Assembly: GCF_031344075.1 (NCBI RefSeq)
Contig: NZ_JAVJAN010000018.1
Span: 7,712-71,711 of the forward strand
DNA length: 64,000 nucleotides
Reading direction: 5' to 3'
Source: Clostridium aquiflavi
GTDB taxonomy: Bacteria > Bacillota > Clostridia > Clostridiales > Clostridiaceae
The position numbers and the translations under genes are program-made. The notes under the pieces were generated by a model. That model had not been told where the DNA came from, made no database searches, and saw nothing but the letters and a program-made list of their open reading frames with translations. Numbering within the stretch: position 1 is the first letter of the stretch; each line of letters starts with the position of its first letter. Shown in pieces: positions 27,049 through 36,224 of the stretch.

Positions 27049-27225
27049 TTATTTTCCTAATTGAAGTAATATATTTTGATGCTTATTTGCATCTCCTCTA
27101 TCAATTGATTCTACTAATTCTTTACCACCTAAAATGAGTGCTGGTGTAAAGAAATATATCTGATTTAGTTCTAAACTCCCTTTAACAGCATATGCTTATT
27201 AATTGAATTTATCAAATAATCCCAT
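27049..27225 (-). pseudogene. Small gene interrupted by two adjacent in-frame stops
   Basis: Starts ATG at 27225 behind GGAGAG (MGLFDKFN), then TAA TAA, then in the same frame a coherent 50-residue stretch (AYAVKGSLELNQIYFFTP, ELVESIDRGDANKHQNILLQ) to a stop at 27049. Family not recognised. Confidence 0.5.
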
Positions 27226-27275
27226 GTTATCTCTCCTTTAAATAAAATTTATTTGTACATATAGATTTATATCTT

Positions 27276-28136
27276 TTAAGTATCTGTTCCAACTTTATCC
27301 CATTCTGCACTTTCATTGTATCCTACTAGCCAGTTTAATGATTTATGTCGTTCCAATACAACACCCTTGTCCATTTTAGCTGGTGCAGGCAGATTATGAA
27401 TTCTTGTATCTACACAGGCCCAATCTAGGCAAAAAATCAAATCACATTCATCTAATAATGCTTCTTTTGATTTAGGTTTTGAGTTCTCTAAAATTTCTTC
27501 AATAGAACAATAATCTCTTAATAGACGAACTGTTAGTGGTACATCACATATATGATCTGGAAAATCTAATTCATCTATGAAGCCTAAAGCCCATTCCATA
27601 ACAAATAAATTTTCATACTGCCATGAATATGCAATCTGTTCTTCTTTTGTAGGATTTGGATTTTGCAAATATTCCTTTTCTCTTGGTGAAAAGAATTTTT
27701 TTGCATCAAATCTTTCTATAATTTCATTTACAAATTCATATGCTTCACTGACTTTCATGTCTTCACTAATTAAACATTCTGAATATAATGAAACAATCAT
27801 AAGTGCAATAGCTCTTTTTGCAATCTCTTCTTTCGATCTACATTTAGATTTTTCTGCTGTTTCAATTACTGGATACCATGCAGGAACATAAATAAATTTA
27901 TCTTCTATAATTTTACGACTTTTTAATCTACGATTAATTTGTTCTTCTGTTATTTGTCCATCTTTTGGTGTAATAGTGAATTCTTGTTTAGGTAAATAAT
28001 TAAATAGAGTACTTTTTCCACTTTCAGATAAAATAAGCTCAATACCTCTATCGCTTTCACAGTACAACCCATCTTCTTCATCACATAATAATAGAATTCC
28101 TTTAAGTTCAGGTAATGTTTTTGAAAACAATCTCAT
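27276..28136 (-). CDS. DUF4272 domain protein
   Basis: 286 residues. The DUF4272 core is clear: SKEEIAKRAIALMIVSLYSECL, SWQYENLFVMEWALGFIDELDFPDHICDV as landmarks (ALGFIDEL, HICDVPLTV), then LLDECDLIFCLDWACVDTR. The N-terminal 90 residues are a separate small domain. The family is soluble, of unknown function, and often found near toxin-immunity clusters. Divergent from the CAP-domain gene across a 200-base promoter region. Confidence 0.78.
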   Translation of the reverse strand: MRLFSKTLPELKGILLLCDEEDGLYCESDRGIELILSESGKSTLFNYLPKQEFTITPKDGQITEEQINRRLKSRKIIEDKFIYVPAWYPVIETAEKSKCRSKEEIAKRAIALMIVSLYSECLISEDMKVSEAYEFVNEIIERFDAKKFFSPREKEYLQNPNPTKEEQIAYSWQYENLFVMEWALGFIDELDFPDHICDVPLTVRLLRDYCSIEEILENSKPKSKEALLDECDLIFCLDWACVDTRIHNLPAPAKMDKGVVLERHKSLNWLVGYNESAEWDKVGTDT

Positions 28137-28336
28137 TATTATCGTCCTCTCAAATTGCTACTTAGTAAGTCTTTTTTATTAATTTGCTTTTAGCTGTATA
28201 TATTTAATTTCGTTCAATTCCAAGAAAAATTCCCCCCTTTTGTAAAATATATAAAAAGAGTTAATTGACTAATTTATTACATTAATGTATATTGATAATA
28301 AATTAAAAGAAAATCTCTATTTTCAGGAGGAGGACT

Positions 28337-29140
28337 ATGAATACATATTTTAAAAAAGCAATTAAATTAGGAACAGTAGCTATACTTACAGGAATTATAT
28401 TATTTTTACCAAATCAAAAAGTTAATGCAGAAGAGGCTGTTTATGGCCAATGGAAAAATGACAATATTGGATGGTGGTTTGAGTCTGATAGATCATATGC
28501 AAAAGGATGGAATACTATTGATGATAAATGGTATTATTTTTACAATAATGGTTATATGGCACATGATACAACAATTGACGGATACTATATAGATTCAGAT
28601 GGTGAATGGATAGATGACTCTGAAATAAGCTATGAAGAATTTTGTAATAATGTAGATAGCCAAATGCTTAATTTAATAAATAAACATAGAAAAAGCAATG
28701 GTGTTTTTGTATTAATTGAAACAAATCAACTTAGAAATTCAGCTAAAGAAAAATCAAAACATATGTCTAACTATGGATATTTTTCTCATTATTATAATGG
28801 ACAAGATTCTCGTCAATTATTTAATTCTCAAATAAATGCGGAAAATATTGAATACAAGTGTTTTAATAATAAATACACAAAAAGAAGCGCAAAAGAATTA
28901 GCACAAAAATTATTTGATGGGTGGAAGGAATCATCTGGACATAATGCTAATATGTTAAATTCAGATTTTAGTGAATATGGTTTTTCTGTAGAAAAAGGTG
29001 TTTATAATGGATCTAATGTGTTCTTTGCAACACAGATGTTTAAGGTTGGAAATAGAATCGGAAATGAACATAATATGCATATGTACATAGACAAAAATGG
29101 ACAAGAATATATTTATGTACCAAACCCAAATAACAATTAA
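28337..29140 (+). CDS. Secreted CAP (SCP/PR1) domain protein with cell-wall-binding repeats
   Basis: 267 residues. Signal peptide 1-31 (cut after VNA). Residues about 35-95 hold two choline-binding-type repeats (WWFESDRSYAKGW, WYYFYNNGYMA). Residues about 108-235 form a CAP domain (MLNLINKHRKSNG, AKEKSKHMSNYGYFSH, GWKESSGHNANMLNSDFSEYGF, FATQMF). CAP proteins of spore-formers have unclear roles at the cell or spore surface. Strong AGGAGGAGG ribosome site. A strong terminator follows at 29286. Confidence 0.88.
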   Translation: MNTYFKKAIKLGTVAILTGIILFLPNQKVNAEEAVYGQWKNDNIGWWFESDRSYAKGWNTIDDKWYYFYNNGYMAHDTTIDGYYIDSDGEWIDDSEISYEEFCNNVDSQMLNLINKHRKSNGVFVLIETNQLRNSAKEKSKHMSNYGYFSHYYNGQDSRQLFNSQINAENIEYKCFNNKYTKRSAKELAQKLFDGWKESSGHNANMLNSDFSEYGFSVEKGVYNGSNVFFATQMFKVGNRIGNEHNMHMYIDKNGQEYIYVPNPNNN

Positions 29141-29285
29141 TATATAATTCTAGATGTATTTACTGTATTTTGTTAAATCCATACAAACACAGTTTAATAC
29201 ACTATTATATTGATTTTTATTTATTAATCATTCTTCTTTTAGTTTTTAAAAAATTTCTAAAGATTCTCTAGTAGTACAATAAAGC

Positions 29286-29325
29286 CCCCCATGTATAAGG
29301 TTAACTCTTATACATGGGGGATATA
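29286..29325. terminator. Strong stem-loop downstream of the CAP-domain gene
   Basis: Perfect 14-bp stem CCCCCATGTATAAG / CTTATACATGGGGG with a 7-base loop. It has no long T-run on the plus strand. Confidence 0.75.
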
Positions 29326-29401
29326 TAATTCTATTTTAAAATTTATCTTTGATTTCAATATCTAAGTGCTGTAACTCTATCACTTATTAAATATTCTAAT
29401 A

Positions 29402-29575
29402 CTATTCCCATATCTTTTTTACTTGATCTTCTGATATATTATACTCTTTAGCTATTTCATATATTGAATATCCTTGCATTGAAAGCTTTAATACTTTTTG
29501 GGTTAAAATAATTCCTTCTTCAATTTTTTCTCTATCTCTTTATAGTAAAGTTCTAAATTCCACCTCCACTGAAAT
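29402..29575 (-). pseudogene. 3' remnant of a gene, possibly an Rpn-type nuclease
   Basis: A minus-strand frame reads REKIEEGIILTQKVLKLS and YSIYEIAKEYNISEDQV to a stop at 29402, with a stop codon further upstream in the same frame. This helical tail with a helix-turn-helix-like end resembles C-termini of Rpn/PD-(D/E)XK transposase-like proteins. No start is present. Confidence 0.4.
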
Positions 29576-29627
29576 ATCATTTTTAACTTTTTGCACTCTT
29601 CTATGTATATTTTTCACTAGATTTCTT

Positions 29628-30146
29628 TTAAAATTTTTTATTAAATTTACTTTTAGATTTTACTATGCAAAACATAACGATAGCACTTATAACATCCAAA
29701 CAAAAAAGAAAATGTAAAATACAGTTTACTACAGCTGTTAATTTGGTGATTTTCTTTTCTCTATAGGCTTGAACTATTCCGTTAATACCATACATAGAAG
29801 ATGGAAGTAACATAATAAAATCAAAAATAGCCAAAAAGAGTGCTATAACTACTCCAAATCCCAATGGCCAAATCATCATAATACTTCCGAACATAAAAAC
29901 TACAATATAAATTGGTATATTACATAATTTAAGAAGCATGTCCCAAAATAATAATGTAGTACTGTTCTCTCCATGCTTTGCTAGTATAAATGGATAAATC
30001 ATATTAGATATAAAAAATATAATTGAAAGAACTAAAAAAATTAAATTAAGATTTGCTAAAACCCCTTTATAATTCCCCTTAAAAGTGATCAATATCACTA
30101 AATAAGTCGATATTATCAACATTATTGGTAAAATACGTTTTTTCAT
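29628..30146 (-). CDS. Integral membrane protein, unknown function
   Basis: 172 residues, with about five hydrophobic helices (about 5-22, 30-52, 66-105, 107-128, 140-162) and a basic tail KSKSKFNKKF. Not recognised as a known family. AGGAGTTAATTAATG start region. Divergent from the endolysin-like gene. Confidence 0.65.
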   Translation of the reverse strand: MKKRILPIMLIISTYLVILITFKGNYKGVLANLNLIFLVLSIIFFISNMIYPFILAKHGENSTTLLFWDMLLKLCNIPIYIVVFMFGSIMMIWPLGFGVVIALFLAIFDFIMLLPSSMYGINGIVQAYREKKITKLTAVVNCILHFLFCLDVISAIVMFCIVKSKSKFNKKF

Positions 30147-30285
30147 TAATTAACTCCTTTTTCATTTATATATAAATAATAGTTAATTTATATATAAAAG
30201 TCAAAAATTCACACTTAAGATATTTAATTTACATATTATTTTAAAATTAAAGTTTACAAAATTAAGAAAAAACTCCTTTTAGTAT

Positions 30286-31530
30286 ATGATTAGCAATTCA
30301 AATATGAAAGGAAATGATGTACAAATGTTAGATTGGAAAGAAAAAAATGGAGAATGGTTTTGCTACAAAGCTGGAACTTTAGTTAAAGGCTGGGTAGAAG
30401 ATGAAAATGGAAGATGGTTTCATTTAAATGAACGTAATGGCAAAATGGATATTGACTGGGTTGAAATTGATTCAATCTGGTACTATTTCTATCCTAAAAA
30501 AACTGAAAAAGATGGTAATACTCATTATACAGGCGAAATGGCTACTGGTTGGATTGAAATTGATTCTAAATGGTATTACTTATATTCTAAGAGAACTGAA
30601 AAGGATGGGATTACTCATCCTAAAGGTGAAATGGCTGCCGGTTGGGCTGAAATTGATTCTAGATGGTACTACTTCTATTCTAAGAGAACTGAAAAAGATG
30701 GTATCACTTATCCTAAAGGTGAAATGGCTACTGGTTGGATTGAAATTGATTCTAGATGGTATTTTTTATACCCTAATAAAACTGAAAAATATGGGGTTAC
30801 TCATCCTCAAGGGGAGATGGCTACTGATTGGACTGAGATTAATTCTAAATGGTATTACTTATACACAAAGAAGACTGAAAAGGATGGTAATACTCATTAT
30901 ACAGGTGAAATGGCTACTGGTTGGATAAAATTAAATGAAAAATGGTATTACTTATATTCAGATGGTAAAATGGCTTGCAATACTACAATTGATGGATGGT
31001 CAATAGATTCAAATGGTGTTGCAAATAATTCTGCTGTATCTGGAGATGGGTTAGTTTCTACTAATTGTATTAATTTTGTTAAAGGATATGAACAATTCCA
31101 TGCTCACAAATATGATGATGGTACAGGAACAATTACTCAAGGTTATGGCTGTATTAAAGATGAAATTGCTGATTGGGGAGACACAATTACGGAACAACAG
31201 GCAAGTGATAGATTAAATAATTTGATAAACGCTAAGTATGCTAAACCTGTCAAAGCAAATTTGGATTCGAAAGGAATTTCATTAACTCAAAATCAATTTG
31301 ATTCCCTTGTATCTTTTGCATATAATATTGGTTACCCTACTCTTTTTAAAAGTTCACTATACAATTATATAGTTTCTGGTGGAAGAGATGCAGATACAAT
31401 TAAAAGATATTTTTGTATGTATAACAAAGGTATGGTAAACGGTGTATTAACAGTTATGGACGGATTGAATAAAAGAAGAATTGCTGAAAGCAATATATTT
31501 AATTATGGAATATATGATTCAACTCATTAA
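30286..31530 (+). CDS. Endolysin-like protein: cell-wall-binding repeats plus GH24 lysozyme domain
   Basis: 414 residues. There is no signal peptide. Residues about 18-245 hold about eight choline-binding-type repeats, several nearly identical at the DNA level (period about 108 bases). Residues about 258-410 are a phage-type lysozyme (GH24) with the catalytic Glu-8-Asp-5-Thr layout in GYEQFHAHKYDDGTGTITQGYG landmarks (E of GYEQ, D of YDDG, T before QGYG) and NQFDSLVSFAYNIG. It would hydrolyse peptidoglycan. The lack of a secretion signal fits a phage endolysin needing a holin or lysis for release. AAAGGAAATG lies inside; ATG at 30286 has a weak site, and MKGNDVQ or MLDWKEK are alternatives. 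Confidence 0.85.
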   Translation: MISNSNMKGNDVQMLDWKEKNGEWFCYKAGTLVKGWVEDENGRWFHLNERNGKMDIDWVEIDSIWYYFYPKKTEKDGNTHYTGEMATGWIEIDSKWYYLYSKRTEKDGITHPKGEMAAGWAEIDSRWYYFYSKRTEKDGITYPKGEMATGWIEIDSRWYFLYPNKTEKYGVTHPQGEMATDWTEINSKWYYLYTKKTEKDGNTHYTGEMATGWIKLNEKWYYLYSDGKMACNTTIDGWSIDSNGVANNSAVSGDGLVSTNCINFVKGYEQFHAHKYDDGTGTITQGYGCIKDEIADWGDTITEQQASDRLNNLINAKYAKPVKANLDSKGISLTQNQFDSLVSFAYNIGYPTLFKSSLYNYIVSGGRDADTIKRYFCMYNKGMVNGVLTVMDGLNKRRIAESNIFNYGIYDSTH

Positions 31531-31610
31531 AATATTTACTATATAAATTATTGTTATACTAAAATTAAACTACTCTCTATCAAATAATAGTGAAAAAATC
31601 AGAATATTTG

Positions 31611-31647
31611 ATATCGCTAATTACTTTTGTGATTAGCGATATTTTTT
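31611..31647 (+). terminator. Terminator after the GH24 gene
   Basis: ATATCGCTAAT / ATTAGCGATAT stem followed by TTTTT. Confidence 0.85.
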
Positions 31648-31766
31648 CATTAAATGAATTATAAATAATATATTTACAAAAAACACAAATAATGCTAATA
31701 TTGTTATTAATTAAAATGTAAATGAAGTAATGTATGCAAATAAAATGATTAGAAGGAGATTTAAAA

Positions 31767-32441
31767 TTGAAGTTTTTAAGAATTTTTATATTAGTAGCAC
31801 TACTAGTAATCCTAACTGGTTGTGGGACTGAAAAATCACAAAATAATCATATCCAAACAAATAATGATATTTCTACTGAAGCTACTGATACTGAAGATAA
31901 CACTACAAATAACAATACTAATAGTAGTGAAAAAATTACAAATAATAATACTAAAAAAGAAAGCACTACTAATAAAGTAAATTCTAATAAAAATAATAGT
32001 AATAACAATACTGCTATAAATAAAAACTCTGAAAATAACCCTACAAAAGTTCAAAATGAAGAATCATTTTATGGACAATGGGTTATAGAAAATGTAGTAG
32101 GATTTGGTAAGGTAGGAACTTATAGTGATGAAGATATAAAAAAAATAGTAGGAAAAAAACTAAGTTTTTCAAAAGAGCAATCAAGTTGCTTTGGAGATGA
32201 TGCAAGCTACCTAAATGACACAGTTAAAAATCCTACTTACAAAAAATCAGTTATTACATCTGATGAATTTTTAAGTACTTGGCTTGTACCTTTAAGCACT
32301 TTGAGTATAAATAGCGATACTGTAACAGAAATTGAGGTAAATAATTTAAAAAATCTTCCAACATGTACTTTTTTTATAAAAGATAACGACACATTAATAC
32401 TTTATGGTGGAGGTACTTTTTTTGAACTTAGAAAAGCATAA
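31767..32441 (+). CDS. Lipoprotein of unknown function
   Basis: 224 residues starting at TTG with an excellent AGAAGGAG site. Lipobox LVILTGCG (Cys 19). Residues 20-105 are an Asn/Thr/Ser-rich disordered spacer. The folded C-terminal domain (about 108-224: FYGQWVIENVVGFGKVGTYSD, KKLSFSKEQSSCFGD, DTLILYGGGTFFELRK) looks like a small lipocalin-like beta barrel. Own terminator at 32532. Confidence 0.75.
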   Translation: MKFLRIFILVALLVILTGCGTEKSQNNHIQTNNDISTEATDTEDNTTNNNTNSSEKITNNNTKKESTTNKVNSNKNNSNNNTAINKNSENNPTKVQNEESFYGQWVIENVVGFGKVGTYSDEDIKKIVGKKLSFSKEQSSCFGDDASYLNDTVKNPTYKKSVITSDEFLSTWLVPLSTLSINSDTVTEIEVNNLKNLPTCTFFIKDNDTLILYGGGTFFELRKA

Positions 32442-32531
32442 TGAAAAACAAATTAAATAAACATAATTCAATGTCTATTATAGTTAATAACTAAAAAAGC
32501 TATGATAAAACTTAATTTATAAAAAATATTT

Positions 32532-32563
32532 AAGAGTCCATATTTATGTTAATATGGACTCTT
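32532..32563 (+). terminator. Terminator of the lipoprotein gene
   Basis: 13-bp perfect stem AAGAGTCCATATT / AATATGGACTCTT ending in Ts. Confidence 0.85.
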
Positions 32564-32644
32564 TCCTAATATAAAACAAGATTTATACTATTTATATATT
32601 TTAAAGGATAATCTTAAATTTTTAAGTTTATCTCTTTTTTTAAA

Positions 32645-32677
32645 TTACTTAATATTTTCTATTAAAATATTAAGTAA
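32645..32677 (-). terminator. AT-rich stem-loop after the 122-codon ORF
   Basis: Perfect 14-bp stem TTACTTAATATTTT / AAAATATTAAGTAA. Confidence 0.45.
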
Positions 32678-32709
32678 AAGCTTTGTACTATTACATATTA
32701 AAAATTTTA

Positions 32710-33078
32710 CTATTTTTCAATACTACCTTCCTTAAAAGCAACATATTCGGAACTAGAATTCACCATATATATATAATATTCACCTGATTCATCTGCTGTT
32801 AATTTATAACTTCCTGATAAATCGCTGAATGTTTTTCCTTTTATCATTTTTCCATTTAGTACATATCCAATTATTATGTTTTGGTCTTTTACTATTTTAG
32901 ATTTATATTTATTAAAATTAATTATTAATTCTTCACCTTTGTTTAATGTCCAACCGCTTCCATCTTCCTTGGTAAATACACTTATACTACCATTTGCTCC
33001 TATGATTTCAGGTGTTATGTATTTGTCGTTTTCTTTTTTTACTATGAACTTACTGATAAGGGCTGAATCTAATGACAT
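32710..33078 (-). pseudogene. Fragment of a secreted-type beta-rich protein, 5' end lost
   Basis: The ATG at 33078 has no ribosome site. The same frame is open for 22 more codons upstream (NEQYTLESNHVIKNIDAE) and then meets two stops, without any start. The 122 readable residues (GWTLNKGEELIINFNKYKS, GSYKLTADESGEYYIYMVN) resemble an extracellular beta domain but lack a signal peptide. Probably the 3' part of a deleted gene. Confidence 0.5.
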
Positions 33079-33224
33079 TTCAGCATCTATATTCTTTATA
33101 ACGTGATTAGATTCTAATGTATATTGTTCATTAGTTGATTATTAATATTTTTCCTATATTATAACATATATATTAAATTAAAAATATGTGTACTAAGTAA
33201 TAATATTTTATGCTGATTATATTA

Positions 33225-33264
33225 AAGGTGTGAAAATAATATTAAATTATTGTTTCCACACCTT
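33225..33264. terminator. Stem-loop downstream of the 297-residue membrane protein gene
   Basis: AAGGTGTG / CACACCTT outer stem with AT-rich inner pairing. Confidence 0.6.
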
Positions 33265-33318
33265 CAAATTCAAGTAAATAATTGTATTTAAATAAATAAA
33301 ATAAAGTCCTATTTATGT

Positions 33319-34212
33319 TTATAGAATGTTTAAATCTTTATTAAAATAGTCATTTTCAATTAAAGTTTTTACCCCGTTAACTCTCTCATTTATCATTACA
33401 GGTCCAAAGACTATCTTCTCTTCATAGAAATAGCATACACCAATTAAATAGTCTATTATAAAATCTTCCATTGAAGCAAATTCTTCATTAATTAGATTAT
33501 GTACTTTTGGTTTGAATTCTTCAAATTCTTCTAAATTTATTAAATCACATGTTAATGATTCTCTTAATAATAAGACAGCTCTTTGAATATTAAAAGCAGC
33601 TATATGTTTTGAACTTTTTTTGTTTTTAATATTTTCAAATTGTAAATTATGTTTTTTCAATATTTTTTCAAACCACTTATTCTTGTTTATATCAAAGTTT
33701 ATATCTGAGAAATTATTTTTATCCATTAATTGTTCCAAATTTGCATAAAGCTGATTTTTATTCTCAATGTTCCAACTAGCACCAAGTGAAGCAAGAATCA
33801 TTTCTTTCTCATCTTTACTTTTATAATCTCGTACTTCTAAACAATTAATAAATCCCTTTTTATTTTTTTCACCTTTATTATGTTTATCTAAAGTAGCTTC
33901 AGTAATTGAAAATAATGCTCCTATTTTAACTAAAAATTGAGATGCTTCATCTGTGCATTTAAAATGAATAGTTTTATTAATAGCCTTTTCAAATGAAATA
34001 ACACTTGTTTTCCAAATAAATCTTACGACAAAAACAGCTAACCATTTAATAATATTTACAATAACAGCGGCTAAAAAAACGCCTATTAAAAGCTTACCTA
34101 TTTTATCACCCATATAAACTGATATTAATTCCTTGAAATAAAATAAAATAACCACAATAATAATCGAGAGCAATGTTGTCCCTATATGCTTTTTTAATGT
34201 CCCCCCATACAT
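33319..34212 (-). CDS. Membrane-anchored protein with DUF1266-like C-terminal domain
   Basis: 297 residues. Two N-terminal membrane helices (about 9-26 and 39-66), then a soluble helical domain. The C-terminal half (LGASWNIENKNQLYANLEQL, HIAAFNIQRAVLLLRESL, EEFASMEDFIIDYLIGVC) follows the order of conserved features in DUF1266 proteins, which are of unknown function and frequent in toxin/immunity neighbourhoods. AAGGAGA ribosome site. Confidence 0.6.
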   Translation of the reverse strand: MYGGTLKKHIGTTLLSIIIVVILFYFKELISVYMGDKIGKLLIGVFLAAVIVNIIKWLAVFVVRFIWKTSVISFEKAINKTIHFKCTDEASQFLVKIGALFSITEATLDKHNKGEKNKKGFINCLEVRDYKSKDEKEMILASLGASWNIENKNQLYANLEQLMDKNNFSDINFDINKNKWFEKILKKHNLQFENIKNKKSSKHIAAFNIQRAVLLLRESLTCDLINLEEFEEFKPKVHNLINEEFASMEDFIIDYLIGVCYFYEEKIVFGPVMINERVNGVKTLIENDYFNKDLNIL

Positions 34213-34317
34213 ATTAAAAAATCTCCTTCCATATTAATATTTTTATGTTTCTATATTTATTATACATAATTATATATAATAACCAAGTTAAAATATGTAA
34301 CTAATGTAATAAGCTCA

Positions 34318-34394
34318 CTACTAAGGTTTGGGACATTCATATAGAACTTAATGGCAAAGAGAAAAAGTACACATCCAACTATGAATAATAATTA
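34318..34394 (+). pseudogene. Short 3' remnant of an unknown gene
   Basis: A plus-strand frame with no start reads KVWDIHIELNGKEKKYTSNY and stops at TAA, within an otherwise empty 240-base gap. It looks like the C-terminus of a deleted gene; a toxin tail is possible but not shown. A hairpin (ATAAACATAGT / ACTATGTTTAT) follows. Confidence 0.3.
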
Positions 34395-34453
34395 TTATTA
34401 TAAACATAGTTATTTTCCACTTAAATGACTATGTTTATATGAAAATAATATAT

Positions 34454-35089
34454 TTAACCCCTATTATCATAAACTTCCAAATTAAATTCATTATCAATTC
34501 TGCCAACTGTAGCCAATAATAAATAACCATCACATTCATTACTGTTTATCTCAAATTCTAAACCATACTCTGATAATTCCATAAATGATGGCATAATAGT
34601 ACTTAAAAGCTTTTCTACATCAATCATTGGTAAATATTTATTAAACACATCTATTCCAGATATAGTATCTACTGGTTTATTAAAGACTTCATTACAAGCC
34701 TCTTCATAATTTTTGCCACTAATTTTATCATAAAGTGTTTCTTCATTTATTATTTCTGGAATTTTATCTTTAATAATAAATGAAGGAAATTCAGCATTTG
34801 AACATTCCCAAAATTCAAAATAAGTATCCGTTAAATCTTCAAAAAGCCACATTATAAATTGATTTTTTATCTTATCAATATTTTCATTAACATTAGAAAT
34901 AAATGTATTATATTTTTCTGTTAAAATTTTCATTTCTTCTTCTCTCTTTGACACTGTCTTTTCTATTTCAGAAAAACATACTTCTTCTTTAATACTAATC
35001 ATATCTGAATTGTAAGTCCCCAAAAAACCTAAATCGATACTATTATTACAATATAAGTTATTATTATCATCTATCTTAATTTGAAACAT
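34454..35089 (-). CDS. Hypothetical acidic cytoplasmic protein
   Basis: About 211 residues from the ATG at 35089 (GTAGGTATG site upstream; a further ATG at 35107 is possible). Not recognised. Strongly acidic with a coiled-coil-like helix (FSEIEKTVSKREEEMKILTE) and a beta-rich end (YGLEFEINSNECDGYLLLAT). The size, charge and neighbours suggest an immunity protein (inference). Confidence 0.6.
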   Translation of the reverse strand: MFQIKIDDNNNLYCNNSIDLGFLGTYNSDMISIKEEVCFSEIEKTVSKREEEMKILTEKYNTFISNVNENIDKIKNQFIMWLFEDLTDTYFEFWECSNAEFPSFIIKDKIPEIINEETLYDKISGKNYEEACNEVFNKPVDTISGIDVFNKYLPMIDVEKLLSTIMPSFMELSEYGLEFEINSNECDGYLLLATVGRIDNEFNLEVYDNRG

Positions 35090-35156
35090 AATCATACCTA
35101 CTTTCATTTTGCAATTAACTACCTTATTATGCTAAGTCCTATTTTCATGTCTACAA

Positions 35157-35567
35157 CTAAATTATAATTCCATCAAAATGATCTATTTCATGTTGAATAA
35201 TTTGTGCTACAAATCCAGTAAACACCTGCTTCTTTTTCTTGAAATTTTTATCAAGATACTGAACTTCTACTATCTCATATCTCTTTGTTTTTCTAAATCC
35301 TGTTAAAGATAAGCAGCTCTCTTCTGTTTCATAAATCTTTTCTTTTTTTAATATAATTGGATTCACCATAGGTATAATAACTTTTCCTGCTACAAATACT
35401 AATATACGCTTTTTAACTCCAATCATATTTCCAGCCAAGCCAACACAATGTTCTATGTTTACTTTTAAAGTATCTATTAAATCATCAATAACAACCTTAT
35501 CTCTTTTTGTTGCCTCTTCTGATTTCTCCCCTAAAAATAATACATCTTTTACAATTGGTTTTACCAT
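35157..35567 (-). CDS. def: Peptide deformylase, variant motif I
   Basis: 136 residues. Removes the formyl group from new N-termini. Motif II ESCLS supplies the metal Cys and motif III QHEIDH the metal His residues and catalytic Glu, both intact. Motif I, normally GLAAPQ, is GLAGNMIG here, as in a clostridial subgroup of deformylase-like enzymes, so substrate fit may differ. It is stand-alone rather than paired with fmt, so probably an accessory copy. AGAGGAAG ribosome site. Confidence 0.88.
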   Translation of the reverse strand: MVKPIVKDVLFLGEKSEEATKRDKVVIDDLIDTLKVNIEHCVGLAGNMIGVKKRILVFVAGKVIIPMVNPIILKKEKIYETEESCLSLTGFRKTKRYEIVEVQYLDKNFKKKKQVFTGFVAQIIQHEIDHFDGIII

Positions 35568-35699
35568 AATTTATCTTCCTCTTCTTTCATTATCTGCTTT
35601 AAAATTATCTGATTTAAAATTTATTCAACATATTGTTATTTAATTTTTTGCCATAGTTATCAGTCCACTTTTTCATGTTGTATATGATAAATAATAATT

Positions 35700-36002
35700 T
35701 TAATAATATCCATTTTCACATAACAGTTCATAGCAACTGTTTACTTCTTCATCAGTAAATAATTTTGCATATTTAGGTTCTACAATAGTCGCCTCCATTG
35801 TTAATTTAATGCATCCTTCTTCTACTAATTTAGTAAAACAATCAGATGTTCTACCTTTTCTTAAAATTTCTTGCGCAGTTCTAACTATTCCAAATCTCTC
35901 TATTGTTTCTAGAAATTTTGTCATTTTACAATCATGTTCTTTTTCTGCTATTTCACATTTTTTTATAACTTCCTCTTGAAGTTTCTTCTCTAAAGTTTCC
36001 AT
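35700..36002 (-). CDS. Hypothetical helical protein (100 aa)
   Basis: Unrecognised. Entirely helical, charged; landmarks KKCEIAEKEHDCKMTKFLET, GIVRTAQEILRKGRTSDCF, FTDEEVNSCYELLCENGYY. The central helix-turn-helix-like RFGIVRTAQEILRKG could bind nucleic acid but this is weak. TGGAGTG ribosome site. Confidence 0.6.
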   Translation of the reverse strand: METLEKKLQEEVIKKCEIAEKEHDCKMTKFLETIERFGIVRTAQEILRKGRTSDCFTKLVEEGCIKLTMEATIVEPKYAKLFTDEEVNSCYELLCENGYY

Positions 36003-36224
36003 TTTTACACTCCACTATTAATTATTTTTTATATTACTATTTTTATTTATTATACCGTATTTTTACTTATAAGAATAGATTTAGCCTAGTAATATCAATA
36101 CTTAAGTATATAAATATCCCTTTCCAATATTAAGTATGCTTATTTATTATCCTTGATTATTAAAGGCTATAGAAGAGAATATTTTGATGCATTGATATTA
36201 ATTTTAACTTTCTATTAAAACCGT

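Noticed and set aside
30428..30928. 166-codon plus-strand ORF inside the endolysin gene
   Set aside because: It is a second frame through the repeated wall-binding units, with a Leu/Ile/Lys-only composition; the GH24 frame explains the DNA.
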